DNA of 64,000 nt from Bradyrhizobium sp. SZCCHNS1050. Lineage in GTDB: Bacteria > Pseudomonadota > Alphaproteobacteria > Rhizobiales > Xanthobacteraceae. The translations under genes and the position numbers were made by a program. Positions 1 through 29,500 of the stretch are shown in pieces. The notes beneath the pieces are model-generated. The model had not been told where the DNA came from, did not search any database, and saw only the letters and a list, made by a program, of their open reading frames with translations. The stretch lies in assembly GCF_032484785.1 (NCBI RefSeq), contig NZ_JAUETR010000003.1:62001-126000 (forward strand). The letters are read 5' to 3'. Numbering within the stretch: the stretch's first letter is position 1; every line of letters starts with the position of its first letter.

Positions 1-189
1 CTCGACGAGACGCGTGCCGAGGCACTGGAGGCGTGGCGGGCCGAGACCTCCGGCGCGTTCGGTCGCGACATGCTGCCGGGCGACCACTTCTTCATCCATA
101 GCCGACAGGCGGATCTGCTGAAGCTCGTTGCCGCATTGCTGGCACGTGGGGCATGGCCGGGACTCGCCGTTGCTCGCGCGGGGCCTTGA
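1..189 (+). CDS. Type II thioesterase, C-terminal fragment
   Basis: Frame 1 is open from the window edge to a TGA at 187-189 and encodes the last 62 residues of a protein. It contains an ETSGAF segment followed by MLPGDHFFIHS and a helical end. This pattern (W..E....F, then PGDHFF with the catalytic His) is characteristic of the C-terminus of GrsT/type II thioesterases. These alpha/beta hydrolases remove aberrant acyl or aminoacyl groups from NRPS carrier domains in the cytoplasm. It sits just upstream of, and on the same strand as, the NRPS genes, which supports an editing role there. The nucleophilic Ser and the start lie outside the window. Confidence 0.8.
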   Translation, partial: LDETRAEALEAWRAETSGAFGRDMLPGDHFFIHSRQADLLKLVAALLARGAWPGLAVARAGP

Positions 190-275
190 GCGGCGTGCCG
201 AAAGCAGGACCCAGCCGGGAAGCCGGCTGGTGAAGAGACTTCGATGCTGAAATCGACGGAAGAGGGGGAGGAGTC

Positions 276-1238
276 ATGTTCGCGACGCAATCTAAAATAG
301 AACAGGAATCGCTGCCGTTCCTTCTGCGGGCCAGCCGCACGCAGCAGCCGCTGATGGAGGCCGTGAGCGAGGTCCGCGACATGATCGAGCGCCAGCTATA
401 TGCGTGCGGCGGAATTCTCTTCCGTGGCTTCCATCTCGACGGCGCCGAGGCGTTCAGGAGCTTCGCCGCGAGCTTCGGCCATCCGCTGCTGTCCTATGAA
501 TTCGGCTCGACGCCCCGATCGCAGGTCAGCGCCGGCGTCTACACCTCGACCGAATATCCGCCGCACCAGAGCATCCCGCTGCACAACGAGCAGGCCTATA
601 CGCGCGACTGGCCGATGAAGATCTGGTTCTATTGCCAGCAGGCGGCACAGCAGGGCGGTGAGACGCCGGTCGCCGACAGCCGGTCGATCCATCGCGACAT
701 GCCGGCCGCGATCCGTAACCGCTTCGCCGAGCGGGGCGTCATGTATGTCCGCAACTACGGCAGTGGACTCGATGTCGACTGGCGACAGGTGTTCGGCACG
801 GAGTCGAAGGCCGAGGTCGAGGCCTATTGCGCCTCCCATGCAATCGCCTGCGAATGGAAGGATGGCGACGAGCTACGGACGCGGCAGGTCTGCCAGGGGA
901 CGGCGGTGCATCCCGTGACCGGGGACATGGTGTGGTTCAATCAGGCGCATCTGTTCCACGTCTCCAGCCTCGCGCCCGAGGTTCGGGAAAGTCTTCTCGA
1001 CATCGTCGGCGATCCGCTCGAGCTGCCGCGCAATGCGTTCTACGGCGACGGCGCGCCGATCGAGGACGAGACGCTGGCCACGGTCAGAGCCGTGCTCGAC
1101 CGGCACAAGATCGTCTTTCCCTGGCAGACCGGCGACGTCGTCATGCTCGACAACATGCTGACGGCGCACGCGCGCGAGCCGTTCAAGGGGCCGCGCAGGG
1201 TGATCGTCGCGATGGCGCAAGCCCATCGCGTCAATTGA
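276..1238 (+). CDS. TauD/SyrP-family Fe(II)/2-oxoglutarate-dependent hydroxylase (probable aspartate beta-hydroxylase)
   Basis: This 320-aa protein spans the TauD/TfdA fold. The facial-triad motif HNE (H103, E105) is followed by a distal His at H298 in TAHAREPF, with Arg residues at 307-308 suited to binding 2-oxoglutarate. GILFRGF near residue 46 and the NQAHLFH segment are typical of the SyrP-like subgroup that hydroxylates carrier-bound amino acids in siderophore and lipopeptide pathways. A strong ribosome-binding site (GGGAGGAG, 265-272) lies just before the ATG. The next gene is the first NRPS, whose first amino-acid module reads as Asp, so beta-hydroxylation of Asp to give an alpha-hydroxycarboxylate iron ligand is the simplest role. 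The family is well supported; the Asp substrate is inferred from context. Confidence 0.85.
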   Translation: MFATQSKIEQESLPFLLRASRTQQPLMEAVSEVRDMIERQLYACGGILFRGFHLDGAEAFRSFAASFGHPLLSYEFGSTPRSQVSAGVYTSTEYPPHQSIPLHNEQAYTRDWPMKIWFYCQQAAQQGGETPVADSRSIHRDMPAAIRNRFAERGVMYVRNYGSGLDVDWRQVFGTESKAEVEAYCASHAIACEWKDGDELRTRQVCQGTAVHPVTGDMVWFNQAHLFHVSSLAPEVRESLLDIVGDPLELPRNAFYGDGAPIEDETLATVRAVLDRHKIVFPWQTGDVVMLDNMLTAHAREPFKGPRRVIVAMAQAHRVN

Positions 1239-1281
1239 ATCCGCGCAGTCGACCAGCAGCCGCTATCGGACCCTTCGCAAG

Positions 1282-17586
<16,305 letters not shown>

Positions 17587-17594
<8 letters not shown>

Positions 17595-20500
17595 TCAGTC
17601 GGGACTTCAGACCCAGCAGCTCAGCGAGATCGCGCGCCGGTTGGCGCGTCTCGATGCGCCGAAGCAGCGCGCCTTCCTCACGCAGTTGGCGGCCAAGGGC
17701 ATCGATCTGTCGATTTTGCCGATCGCGCGCCAGCATCTGCAGCGCGCGCCGTTGTCGTTCGCGCAGGCCCGCCTCTGGTTCCTGTGGCGGATGGATCCGG
17801 GCGGCTCCGCCTACAACATGCCGGTCGCGATCCGCCTGCGGGGTCGTCTCGACGCCGCTGCGCTCCACAAGGCGCTCGACGGACTCGTCATGCGCCATGC
17901 CGCGCTCCGCACCACGTTCCGGCAGGACGGCGGCGAGCCGGAGCAGATCGTAGGCAAGCCGGCGCCGGTCGCGCTTCGCCGTATCGAGATTGCGGGCGAC
18001 GATCGCGAGCAGCAGGCGCGCCGGCTGCTGCGTGAGGAAGCGGCGCTGCCGTTCGATCTCGAATCCGGACCGCTGCTGCGCGCGGCGCTGCTCGGGCTCG
18101 GCGAGCACGAGCATATCCTCTCGGTCACGCTGCACCACATCGTCGCCGATGGCTGGTCGATGCAGGTTCTCACCGAGGAGTTCTGGCAGCTCTATCGCGC
18201 TGCCGTCCGCGGCGAGACCGCCTCACTGCCGGCGCTCGAGATCGACTACGCCGATTTCGCCGCCTGGCAGCGACTGCGGCTCGGTGCCGTCGAGGAGGAG
18301 CGGCAACTCCGGTACTGGACCGACCGGCTGCACGACACGGCCATGCTACAACTGCCGTTCGATCGCCCCCGATCGGCCCAGACCGACCAATCCGGCGATG
18401 CCATACGCCAGTCGCTCGGCGCCGAGCTTTCCGATCGTCTGCGCGGGCTCGCCCGACAGCATCACACGACGCTGTTCGTCGTGCTGCTCGCGGCGCTGAA
18501 GCTGGTGCTCTATCGTTACAGTGGGCAGGGCGACATCTGCGTCGGCGTTCCGCTCGCCAATCGCGACCGGTCGGAAACGCGGCGGCTGATCGGGCTGCTG
18601 GTCAACACCCAGGTGCTGCGCACGCGCATCGACAGCCGGAGCACGATCGCCGACGTCATTCACGCCCTGCGCGAGGCCTCGCTCGAGGCCCAGGATCACC
18701 GGGATCTTCCGTTCGAGCGGCTGCTGGACGTGCTGCAGCCGCAGCGCAGCCAGAGCCAGACGCCCCTGTTCCAGGTGCTCTACAACCATCAGCATCGGCG
18801 CGAGGCGGCACATGCGCCGGCTGCGTCCGAACTGCAGATCGAGACGATCGCGGCAGAGATCGAGACGGTGAAATTCGACCTCGCGCTCGATAGCGAGGAA
18901 GCGCCGTCGGGAGACGTCTCGGCGCTGTTCTCCTTTGCCACCGCGCTGTTCGACCGATCGACCATCGCACGGCTCGCCGGGCATTGGCTGACGATCCTGC
19001 GGGAAACGGTCGCGGATCCCATGCAGCGGATCGCGGCGCTGGAGCTGTTGTCGGACCGGCAGCGCGACGACGTCAGGCAGTGGAATGCCTGCGCGCCCGC
19101 ACTCGCGGGGTTCCAGCCGGTGCACCGGATGCTCGCGCGGCACGCAAAGGAGAGGCCGGGCGTGACAGCCCTGGTGTTCGGGGCCGAGACGATCAGCTAT
19201 CAGGCGCTCGATCGCCGCGCCAATGCCATCGCGCAGCATCTGTTGGCGCTCGACGTGCGACCCGGCGAGCTCGTCGGGCTCTCGATGCAGCGCTCGCCCG
19301 ATCTCGTCGCAAGTCTTGTTGCCGTCCTGAAGGCCGGCGCGGCCTATCTGCCGCTCGATCCCGATCATCCGCCGGCGCGGCTCGCCGCCACCGTTCGGGA
19401 TGCCGGCGCGCGCGTCGTGCTGGTCGATGCGGCGGGACGATCGCAATGGCCGCCGATGCCGGGCATCGCGGTCGTCGATCTCGGCGCGATGGCGGCTGAG
19501 ACGACGGAGAGCGACCCGGCGGTCGATGTCCATCCCTCGAGCCTCGCCTACGTGATCTATACGTCCGGCTCCACCGGCGTGCCGAAGGGCGTCGCGGTCG
19601 CGCATGGACCGTTCGCGATGCATTGCGACGCCACCGCCGGTCTCTACGAGATGGACCGGCAGTCGCGCGAGCTGCACTTCCTCTCCTTCACCTTCGACGG
19701 CGCGCATGAGCGGTTGTGGACCGCGCTGAGCTGCGGCGCGACCTTGGTGATGCGTGACGCCGATCTCTGGTCGGCGGAGAAGACGCTCGACGTGATGGGC
19801 GCGGAGCGCGTGACCAATGCCGGCTTTCCGCCGGCCTATCTGCAGCAACTCGCCGACTTCGCGGCGTGGCGCGGCGATCCGCCGCCCGTGTCGTTGTATT
19901 CGTTCGGCGGCGAGGCCATGCCCAAATCGGGCTTCGACAAGGTCAGGCAGGCGCTGCGGCCGCGCAAGCTGATCAACGGCTATGGTCCGACGGAGACAGT
20001 GGTCACGCCGCTGGTCTGGAAGGTCGACGTCGATGCCGAGATCGACTGCGCCTATGCGCCGATCGGCCGCCCGGTCGGCCGGCGCTCGGCCTATGTTCTC
20101 GACGGCGATCTCAACATCGTTCCGGTCGGCGTCACCGGCGAGCTTCATATCGGCGGCGAGGGGCTCGCGGCCGGCTATTGGAATCGGCCGGCGTTGACGG
20201 CGGAGCGCTTCATCCCCGATCCGTTCGGCGCACCGGGCACGCGGCTGTATCGCACCGGCGATCTGGCGCGCTGGCGCGCCGATGGCGTCATCGACTATGT
20301 CGGCCGGTCCGACCACCAGCTCAAGATCCGCGGCTTCCGCATCGAGCCGGGCGAGGTCGAGGCGCGGCTGACGCGGCAGGCGGGTGTTCAGTCGGCGGTG
20401 GTGGTGGCACGCGAGATCGGCGGACGCCAGCAGCTCATCGGCTACGCCTGCGGCGAGGATGGCCTCGACGAGACCGGGCTGCGCGCGGCGTTGTCCGAGG

Positions 20501-23500
20501 AACTGCCGGACTACATGGTTCCGGCGCGCATCGTACTGATGTCGCGGATGCCGCTCACGGCGCATGGCAAGGTCGATCGCGACGCCTTGCCGGCGCCCGA
20601 GCAGTTGTCTGCTGAGGCCGACTACGTCGCACCGCAATCCCCGGCTGAACTGGAGCTGGCGGCGATCTGGGCTGAATTGCTCGGCCATTCGCGGGTCGGG
20701 CTGACCGACAACTTCTTCGAGCTCGGCGGCGATTCCATCATTTCATTGCAGGTGGTCGGACGTGCGCGCCAGCGCGGGCTTGCCATCGAGCCGCGCGACC
20801 TGTTCCGGCATCAGACGCTGCAAGGGCTGGCGCGGGTCGCGCGCCGCGATCGGGCGGCGGTCGTCTCCGCCGAGCCGCTCGCGCGCGATGGCGATCCGGT
20901 GCCGCTGTTGCCGATCCAGCGCCGCTTCTTTGCCGAGGACGCCGGCGAACGGCATCACTGGAATCAGGCGTTGATGCTGGTGCCGTCGGCACGGCTCGAC
21001 TGGCGGGTGTTGGCGCCGGCGGTCGAGGCCGTGGTGGCGCATCACGAGTCCCTGCGACTGCAATTCCTCCAGAGCGACGGCGCGTGGCACGCGAGATATG
21101 GCGCGATGCCGGCGAGCGCCGATCTGCTCTGGACCCGCGCTGTTCAGGATGCGGCGGAGATCACCTCGGTTGCCGCCGCCGCGCAGGCAAGCCTGTCCCT
21201 GCAGGGGCCGTTGCTGCGCTTCGTCGGCATGGACGTCGCGGACGGCAGCCAGAGGCTTCTCATCGTCGTGCATCACCTCGTCGTCGACGGCGTATCCTGG
21301 CGTGTGCTGCTCGAAGACATCATGTCGGCGCATCGACAGGCGGCGCAGGGCGCGGTTGCGATTGCGTTGCCCCCCAAGAGCCAGTCCATGGCGTCGTGGA
21401 GCAGGAGGCTTGAAGACTACGCGGCGAGCGAGGAGCTGGCCGATCAGCTCGACTATTGGAGACAGCGCAGTGCCGCCGGCGGCCTGCCATGCGACGACGA
21501 TCACGATGAGACCGACCGCGTCGCCGATGGCGAAGACGTCGCCGTGTCGTTCGATGCCGACATGACCGGGCAGCTGCTCAAGCAGGCACCCGCTGCCTAC
21601 AGGACCCAGGTCAATGATCTGCTGTTGGCGGCGCTGGCCCGCGCCGTCAACCGCTGGTGCGGACTCGATGAATGCCTGGTCGAGCTCGAAGGCCATGGCC
21701 GTGAGGATCTGTTCGAAGGCATCGACCTGTCGCGCACGGTCGGCTGGTTCACGACCGCATTTCCGCTTCGCCTCTCCGGTGGCGCGAGCGACGATGCCAC
21801 GCTCATCAAGTCGATCAAGGAGGAACTAAGGGCCATCCCGGCGCGTGGGCTCGGCTATGGCGTGCTGCGCTACTGCGGCAGCCCTGAGCAGCGCGCCGCC
21901 CTGGCGGGCGGCGCCGAGCCGCGGATCGTGTTCAACTATCTCGGCCAGTTCGGCGCCGGCCCTGACCCTGCCTTCGCGCTCGCGCCGGAAGGCGCGGGTC
22001 CGTCACGCAGCGCCGGCGCACCGCTTGGCCGCTGGCTCAGCATCAACGGCCAGGTGCTCGACGGCCAGCTGAGGCTGACATTCAGCTTCGGCCGCCGACG
22101 CTATCGCCGCGCGACGATCGAGCGGCTGGCCGCGTGCTATTCCGCGGCGCTGCGCGAACTCCTCGCGCATTGCACGAGCGGCGTATACGGCCTCACGCCG
22201 TCGGACGTTCCGCTGTCAGGCCTCAGCCAGCCGGAGCTCGACCTGCTCGGAGCCTCGCGCGATTGGCGCGATATCGAGGATATCTATCCGCTGTCACCGA
22301 TGCAGCAGGGCATGCTGTTCCACGCGCTGCGCGACGGCGACAGCGGCAACTATGTCAGTCAGATCGCCGTCGACGTCAGCGGCGCCGATGCGGCGCGCTT
22401 GCGCGCGGCGTGGCAGGCGGTGACGGCTAGACACGCGGTGCTGCGGACCGCGTTCGTGTGGAAAGAATTATCGGGCGCACCGCAGCAGATCGTCCATCGG
22501 CAGGCTCCTGTCCCCTTCGTCGAAGAGGATTGGCGCGACCGTGTGGACTCGATGGATCAGGCCGCGCGTGACGCGGCGCTGGCCGAGGTGGCGGCAGCCG
22601 AATGGCGCGCCGGTTTCGACCTGTCACGGCTGCCGCTGCAGCGGGTCCGTCTCATCGATCTCGACGGCGGCGTTTTCCGCCTGATCTGGACCCATCATCA
22701 CATCCTGCTCGACGGCTGGAGCGCAGCAAGGCTCATCGGCGAGATCATGCAGCATGTCGGCGGCGCATCGCTGGGCGCACCGCGCGGCCGCTATCGCGAT
22801 TACATTGCCTGGCTGCAGCGGCAGGATCGAGAGGCGTCGAGCATGTTCTGGTCGCGCTCGCTCTCGACGGTCGGCGAGCCGAGCCTGCTGGCCGATGCGC
22901 TGGGCGGGCCGGCCGCACCTGCCGACGGCCATGCCGCGATCGATCTCGTGATCGATGCGGTGAAGACCGAGCGGCTGCAGGTCGTGGCACGGCGCGAGCG
23001 GGTGACGTTGAACACGCTTCTGCAGGGGGCGTGGGGCCAGCTGCTGCGACGCCTGACCGGCCAGGATGTCGTCTGCTTCGGCGCCACGATCTCCGGCCGG
23101 CCGCCCGAGATCGCAGGCGTGGAAGAGGCGGTCGGCCTGTTCATCAACACCGTGCCCGCGCTCGAGGACGCGAGACCTCAAACGCCGGTCGGCGAGTGGC
23201 TGCGCAGCCTGCAGGATCGCAACGTCGACCTGCGCGAGCAGGGCTGGATGCCGCTCCACGAGATCCAGCGCCTTGCCGGCCGCGCCGGCCGGCCGCTGTT
23301 CGACACCATCTTCGTGTTCGAGAACTATCCGGTCGACGCGGCGCTGCGCGATCAGGCCGGCGGGGGGCCGCGCGCCAGCCGCGCCGAGCAGATCTCGATC
23401 ACCAACTATGCGCTGACGGTCGCGGTGTTCGTGACCGACGCCGGCATCCGGCTCGGCTTCCGTTACGATCGCAGCCGGTTCGACCAGGTGCAGATCGAGC

Positions 23501-26500
23501 GGATACAGGCGGCGTTCGCCTGTCTGCTCGGGCGCATCGCCGACGACAGCAGCCGCCCGGTCGCGGAGCTGCATGGCTTGGACGCCGCCGCTTTGCAACG
23601 GGTGCTCGGCTGGAGCTCGGGACCCACCGCGCCGACGGTGAAAGACGGCTTCGTCGACGTCGTGACGCAGATCGAACAGCAGGTCGCACGGGCGCCTGCG
23701 GCCATGGCCGTGATCTCCGATCAGGAGGGGATCAGCTACGCGGAACTGAATGCGCAGGCGAACCGCCTGGCGCGACAGATCATGCAGGCCGGCGTCGCTC
23801 TGGATGCTCCGGTCGGCTTGGCATTCGAGCGCAGCGCCGACCTGGTCGTGGCTGTGTTGGCCGTTCTGAAGGCCGGGGCCGGCTACCTGCCGCTCGATCC
23901 GGATTATCCCAGCCAGCGGCTCGCGGCGATGCTGGGCGACAGCGGCGCGCGGCTGGTGCTGACGCAGCCGCAGTTGCGTGATCGGCTGATGGAGATCACG
24001 GCAGGGGCGGGCGCCGAGTTGATCGCCGTCGGCGACAGACGCGCCTCGCAGGACACGGACACCGGCAGCTCGGATCTCCAGAGTCCGACCCACGCCGAGA
24101 GCCTCGCCTTTGTGATCTACACGTCCGGCTCGACCGGCGTGCCGAAGGGCGTGGCCTGCACGCGTGGCGCGCTGGCAGCGCGGCTCGCCTGGATGCAGCG
24201 GGAGTACGGGCTCGATCCCGGCGAAACCCTGTTGCAGAAGACGCCGTTCAGCTTCGACGTCGCGGTGTGGGAAATCCTGTGGCCGTTGACGGTCGGTGCG
24301 CGGCTTGCGATCGCGGCGCCGGGGGCCCATCGCGAGCCGAAGCGGCTGGTCGATGCGGTCACTGCGCATGGTGTGACCACGCTGCATTTCGTGCCGCAGA
24401 TGCTCGCGCAATTCGTGGCTGAGCCGGAGGCTCGCCGATGCGTGAGCTTGAAGCGGCTGTTCTCCGGTGGCGAGGCCCTGCCGGTCCCGCTGAAGGACCA
24501 AGTCTACGCGGTATTCCCAGCAATCCGGTTCGACAACCGCTATGGGCCCACCGAAGCGCTGATCAATGCCAGCTTCTGGAACTGCCGCGCGGCGAGCGGG
24601 GCGCGCGTGCCGATCGGCTTTCCGATTCCAGGCACGATCCTGCGCATTCTCGACACCGACCTCAATCCGGTCGCCGAGGGCACGACGGGCGAGCTCCATA
24701 TCGGCGGAGACGGGCTGGCGCGCGGCTATCTCGGGCGCGCGGCGCTGACGGCCGAGCGCTTCATTCCCGATCCTTTCGGACCTCCCGGCGCGCGGCTCTA
24801 TCGAAGCGGCGATCTGGCGCGCTGGCGCAGCGACGGCGCCATCGACTATGTCGGCCGGGCCGATCACCAGGTGAAGGTTCGCGGCTTCCGCATCGAGCTC
24901 GGCGAGATCGAGGCGCGGCTGCTGCAGCAGCCATCGGTCACTGCGGCCGTCGTCATCGCGAGGGAGTTCGGGGCTGGCCGGCAACTGGTCGGCTATGTCT
25001 GCGGTGACGGCACGCTCGATGGCGAGGTGCTGCGCGACGCGTTGTCCGCGACGTTGCCGGACTACATGGTGCCGGCGCGGATCGTGGTCCTCGACCGCCT
25101 GCCGCTGATGGTGAATGGCAAGGTCGATCGCAACGCGCTGCCCGCGCCGGAGGCGCCCGCTGCAACGATGCGGATTGCGCCGCGGACGACGGCCGAGGCT
25201 GCGTTGGCAACCATCTGGGCCGAGCTGCTGCATCAGCCCGATGTCGGCATGACCGACAATTTCTTCGAGCTCGGCGGCGATTCGATCATCTCGCTGCAGA
25301 TGGTCAGTCGTGCGCGGCGGGCCGGCCTTCTGATCGAGCCACGAGACGTCTTCAAGCATCAGACGCTGGAAGCCCTGGCGCGCGACGCGCGGCAGGTCGT
25401 CCGGTTGGAGACGACGGCGGAGCAGGGTCTCGTCTCCGGGCCACTCCCGTTGCTGCCGATTCAGCTCCGTTTCTTCGAGCAGGAGCTGGAGGCGCCCGAT
25501 CACTGGAACCAGGCCTTGCTGCTGCGGCCGCAGCAGCGGCTCGACTGGGACGTGCTGCAGCGCGCGGCAGTGGCCGTCGTCACTCATCACGATGCGCTGA
25601 GACTGCGCTTCGAACGCATCGACGGCATCTGGCGCGCCGAGCACGGGCCGGCGCCGGCGGTCTCCGACCTGTTTCGGTCGTGCGAGCTGGCCGATGGCGA
25701 GGCGGTCACCGCGCTCGCCGCTGAGGTCCAGGCGAGCCTTTCGCTCGCGGAGGGACGTCTGGTGCGGCTGGTCGGCATCGATCTGCCGGAGGGCGGGCAG
25801 CGCCTCCTGATCGTGATTCATCACCTCGTGACCGACGGCGTGTCGTGGCGTGTGCTGCTGGAGGATCTCGCGGCTGCCTATGAGCAGCTCATGCGTAGAC
25901 AAGAGGCGACGCTGCCGCCCAAGACGCACGCCTATGCCCAATGGGGCGCAGCGCTGCGCGCGCACGCGGCCTCGGATGTGCCGGCTGCAGAGTGGGATCA
26001 TTGGTCCGGTCTCCGGCAGACGGAGGACGTGCCGTGCGATTTCGATCATGCGGATCGGGATACGATTGCAGACGCCGACGACGTGCCGCTCGCGATCGAC
26101 GCTGAGCTGACCGCGCGTCTGCTGGGCACGGCGCACGGGGCGTACAGAACCCAGGTCAATGATCTGCTGCTGTCGGCGCTCGCGCGTGCGCTGTGGCTGT
26201 GGTCGGGCCGGGAGATCATGGCGATCGAACTCGAGGGTCACGGCCGCGAGGATCTCGGCGGCGGGCTCGACCTGTCGCGAACCATCGGCTGGTTCACGAC
26301 CGCGTTCCCGGTACGACTGGCGGCTGGATCGCAGCCGCCCGCGGTGCTGATCAAGGCGACCAAGGAGATGCTGCGGTCCGTCCCCAGCCGGGGACTTGGC
26401 TACGGTGTCCTGCGCTACCTGGGTTCTGATGCCCAGCGCGCGGCGCTGACGACGGGCGTGCAGCCGCGCATCGGGTTCAATTATCTCGGACAGGTCGATG

Positions 26501-29500
26501 GCAGCGCGGACGAGACGGCGCTGTTCTCGATCGCGCCCGAGAGCGCCGGCCCGTCGCGCGCCGCATCGAGCCCGTTGCGCCACCATATCGCGATCAATGC
26601 GAGGGTGCTCGACGGTCGTCTGGAGCTGTCGTTCGGCTTCAGCGGGAAGCGTCAACGCCGCGAAACGATTGCGCGCCTGGCGGACTGTTTTGAGGCGGCG
26701 CTGCGTGAGCTGGTCGATCACTGCACGAGCGGCGTCCATGGCGTGACGCCGTCCGATGTGCCGTTGTCGAAGCTGAGCCAGGCCGAGCTCGATGCGCTGG
26801 CGCTGGATTGGCGCGAGGTCGAGGACATCTATCCGCTGTCGCCGATGCAGCAGGGCATGCTGTTCCACGCGTTGCACGACGACGGCACCGGGGTCTACGT
26901 CAACCAGGTTGCCGCCGAGACCCGCGGTCTCGACGCCGGCAAGCTGCAAGCCGCGTGGCAGGCGGTCAGCAATCGCCATACCGTGCTTCGCACCGGTTTC
27001 CTGTGGCGTGAATTGCCGGGACCACCGCAGCAGGTCGTCCATCGCAGTGCCGACGTTCCCTTCGTCGCGGAAGATTGGCGGGAACGTGCGGCGCAGCTCG
27101 CTCCGGCCGCTTTGGATGCTGCGCTCATGGCGGCGGCAGACCGCGAGCGCGCCGACGGCTTCGATCTCTCGCGGCCGCCGCTGCAGCGCGTAAGGCTGAT
27201 CCGGATCGCCGACGACCGGCATTGGCTGATCTGGACTCATCATCACATTCTGATGGACGGCTGGAGCTCGGCCCGATTCATCGCCGAGGTGATGCAGCAC
27301 GAGGGGCAGGGGGCGCTGCAAGGACAGCCGCCGCGCTACCGCGACTACATCGCATGGCTGCAGGCGCAGGACCACGGTGCTGCGGCCGAGTTCTGGCGAG
27401 CGGCGTTGGCCCGCCTCGACGAGCCGAGCCTGCTGTCGCGGCCTGCGGTCGACGCTCGCGTCGGCCATGGCTCGCTCACCATGGCGGTGGACGCCGATCT
27501 CAGCGAGCGGCTGCAACGCTTCGCGACCCGCGAACGGGTAACGCTGAATACGGTGGTGCAGGCGGCATGGGCGCAATTGCTCCGTCGGTTCACCGGGCAG
27601 GATACGGTCTGCTTCGGCGTGACGGTGTCGGACCGGCCCGCTGGGCTCGCTGGCGCCGAGGAGATGGTCGGCCTGTTCATCAACACCTTGCCCGTGGTCG
27701 ATGCCGAGGATCCGCAGCGGCGGGTTGGTGCGTGGCTGCGCGACCTGCAGGATCGCAATCTCGCCCTGCGGGATCATGGCTGGATGCCGCTGGCCGACAT
27801 TCAGCGGATCGCGGGTCAGGCAGGGCGTCCGCTGTTCGACAGCATCCTGGTGTTCGAGAACTATCCGGTGGACGAAGCCTTGAAGACCCGAGACGGCCGC
27901 GTGAGCGTCAGCCGGACGAGGATCCTCGAAACGAGCAACTACCCGCTGTTCGTGAGCGTCGGTCTCGAAGCAGAGCTGCGGCTGGTGTTCAATTTCCAGC
28001 AGCAACATTTCGACGAAGCCCAGATTCGGCGGCTGCAGAGGGCGTTCGTGCAACTGCTCGCGGCCATCACTGGCGATGCCGAGCAGGCGGTCGGCTGCCT
28101 TGCGGCTGATGATCCCGCGGACATCGCGCTGCTGGCGCGGGTCAACGCAACGGCCGGGGCCGTGATAGCGCCGGGTGTCGTCGCTCAGTTCGAGGCCCAA
28201 GCAGGGCGCGCGCCCGATGCGATTGCGCTCGTGCACAATGAGGAGACGATCAGTTACGGAGCGCTGAATGCGCGCGCGAACCGGCTGGGCCATAGGCTCA
28301 GGGAGCACGGCGTCGGTCCCGATGTGGTGGTGGGACTGGCGCTGGAGCGCAGTGTCACGATGATGGTGGCGCTGCTCGCGGTGCTCAAGGCGGGCGGAGC
28401 CTATCTGCCGCTCGATCCGGACTATCCGGCCGAGCGTCTCGCGCACATGCTGTCCGACAGCGGCGCGAAGCTGCTGCTGACGCAGGCGACGCTCCACGAC
28501 CAGCTCGCGCCTGTGCTGGCGGACGGCCACGCCCAGGCCTGGCTGCTGGACGAGGAGTTTGGAGAAGATTCGGTCGGCGTCGGCAATCTCGACGTCGCCA
28601 TCCATCCAGACAACCTGGCTTACGTCATCTACACCTCCGGTTCCACCGGCCTTCCCAAGGGCGTGATGGTGCGCCATGGCGCCGTGACGAATTTCCTGGC
28701 GACGATGGCTGAGCAACCGGGCATCGCGCGCGATGACCGCGTGCTCGCTTTGACCTCGCTGTCATTCGACATCGCGGTGCTTGAGCTCTGGCTACCGCTC
28801 ATTCATGGCGCGCGGATCGTGCTGGCGGATCGCGCCTCGGCCCATGATCCGGCGAGATTGAAGGCGATCGTCGCCCGTCATGGCGTGACCATGATCCAGG
28901 CCACGCCGTCGAGCTGGCGCATGCTGCTCGATCATGACGATGGTGCGCGCGGCTGGCTGCCTCAAGGCTGCCGCTTGCTGAGCGGCGGCGAGGCGCTGGC
29001 GCCCGACCTGGCGCTTCGGCTGCTCGCGCTCGGAGGCGAGGCCTGGAACCTGTTCGGGCCGACCGAAACCACGGTGTGGTCGGCGCGCCATCGGCTCGAC
29101 GCACGCGATCCCGCACCCGTCCTGGGCGGCCCGATCGGCAGCACCACGCTGCATGTGCTCGACGGCAATCTCAAACCCGCCCCCGTCGGCGTGACAGGCG
29201 AGCTCTTCATCGGCGGCGAGGGCCTGGCCCGCGGCTATTGGCGGCGAGCGGCGCTCAGCGCCGAGCGCTTCATTCCCGATCCATTCGGCGATCCCGGTGC
29301 GCGGCTGTACCGCACCGGCGATCTGGCGCGGTGGCGCGCCGACGGTTTGCTCGACTATGTCGGCCGTGCCGACCATCAGGTGAAGATCCGCGGCCACCGC
29401 ATCGAGCTCGGCGAGATCGAGGCGCGGCTGCGCACGCAGACCGGCGTGCGCGACAGCGTCGTGGTGGCGCAAGAGCTCGGCGGCGGCCGGCAGCTCGTCG

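Noticed and set aside
22624..28716. Minus-strand ORF of about 2030 codons opposite NRPS 3, and similar long minus ORFs at 1231-2868, 2992-6576, 6829-9036, 12219-14570, 14643-17348 and 18346-20688
   Set aside because: They lie antisense to clear NRPS domains, are rich in Arg, His, Gln and Asp as expected for reverse reading of GC-rich codons, and show no domain pattern.
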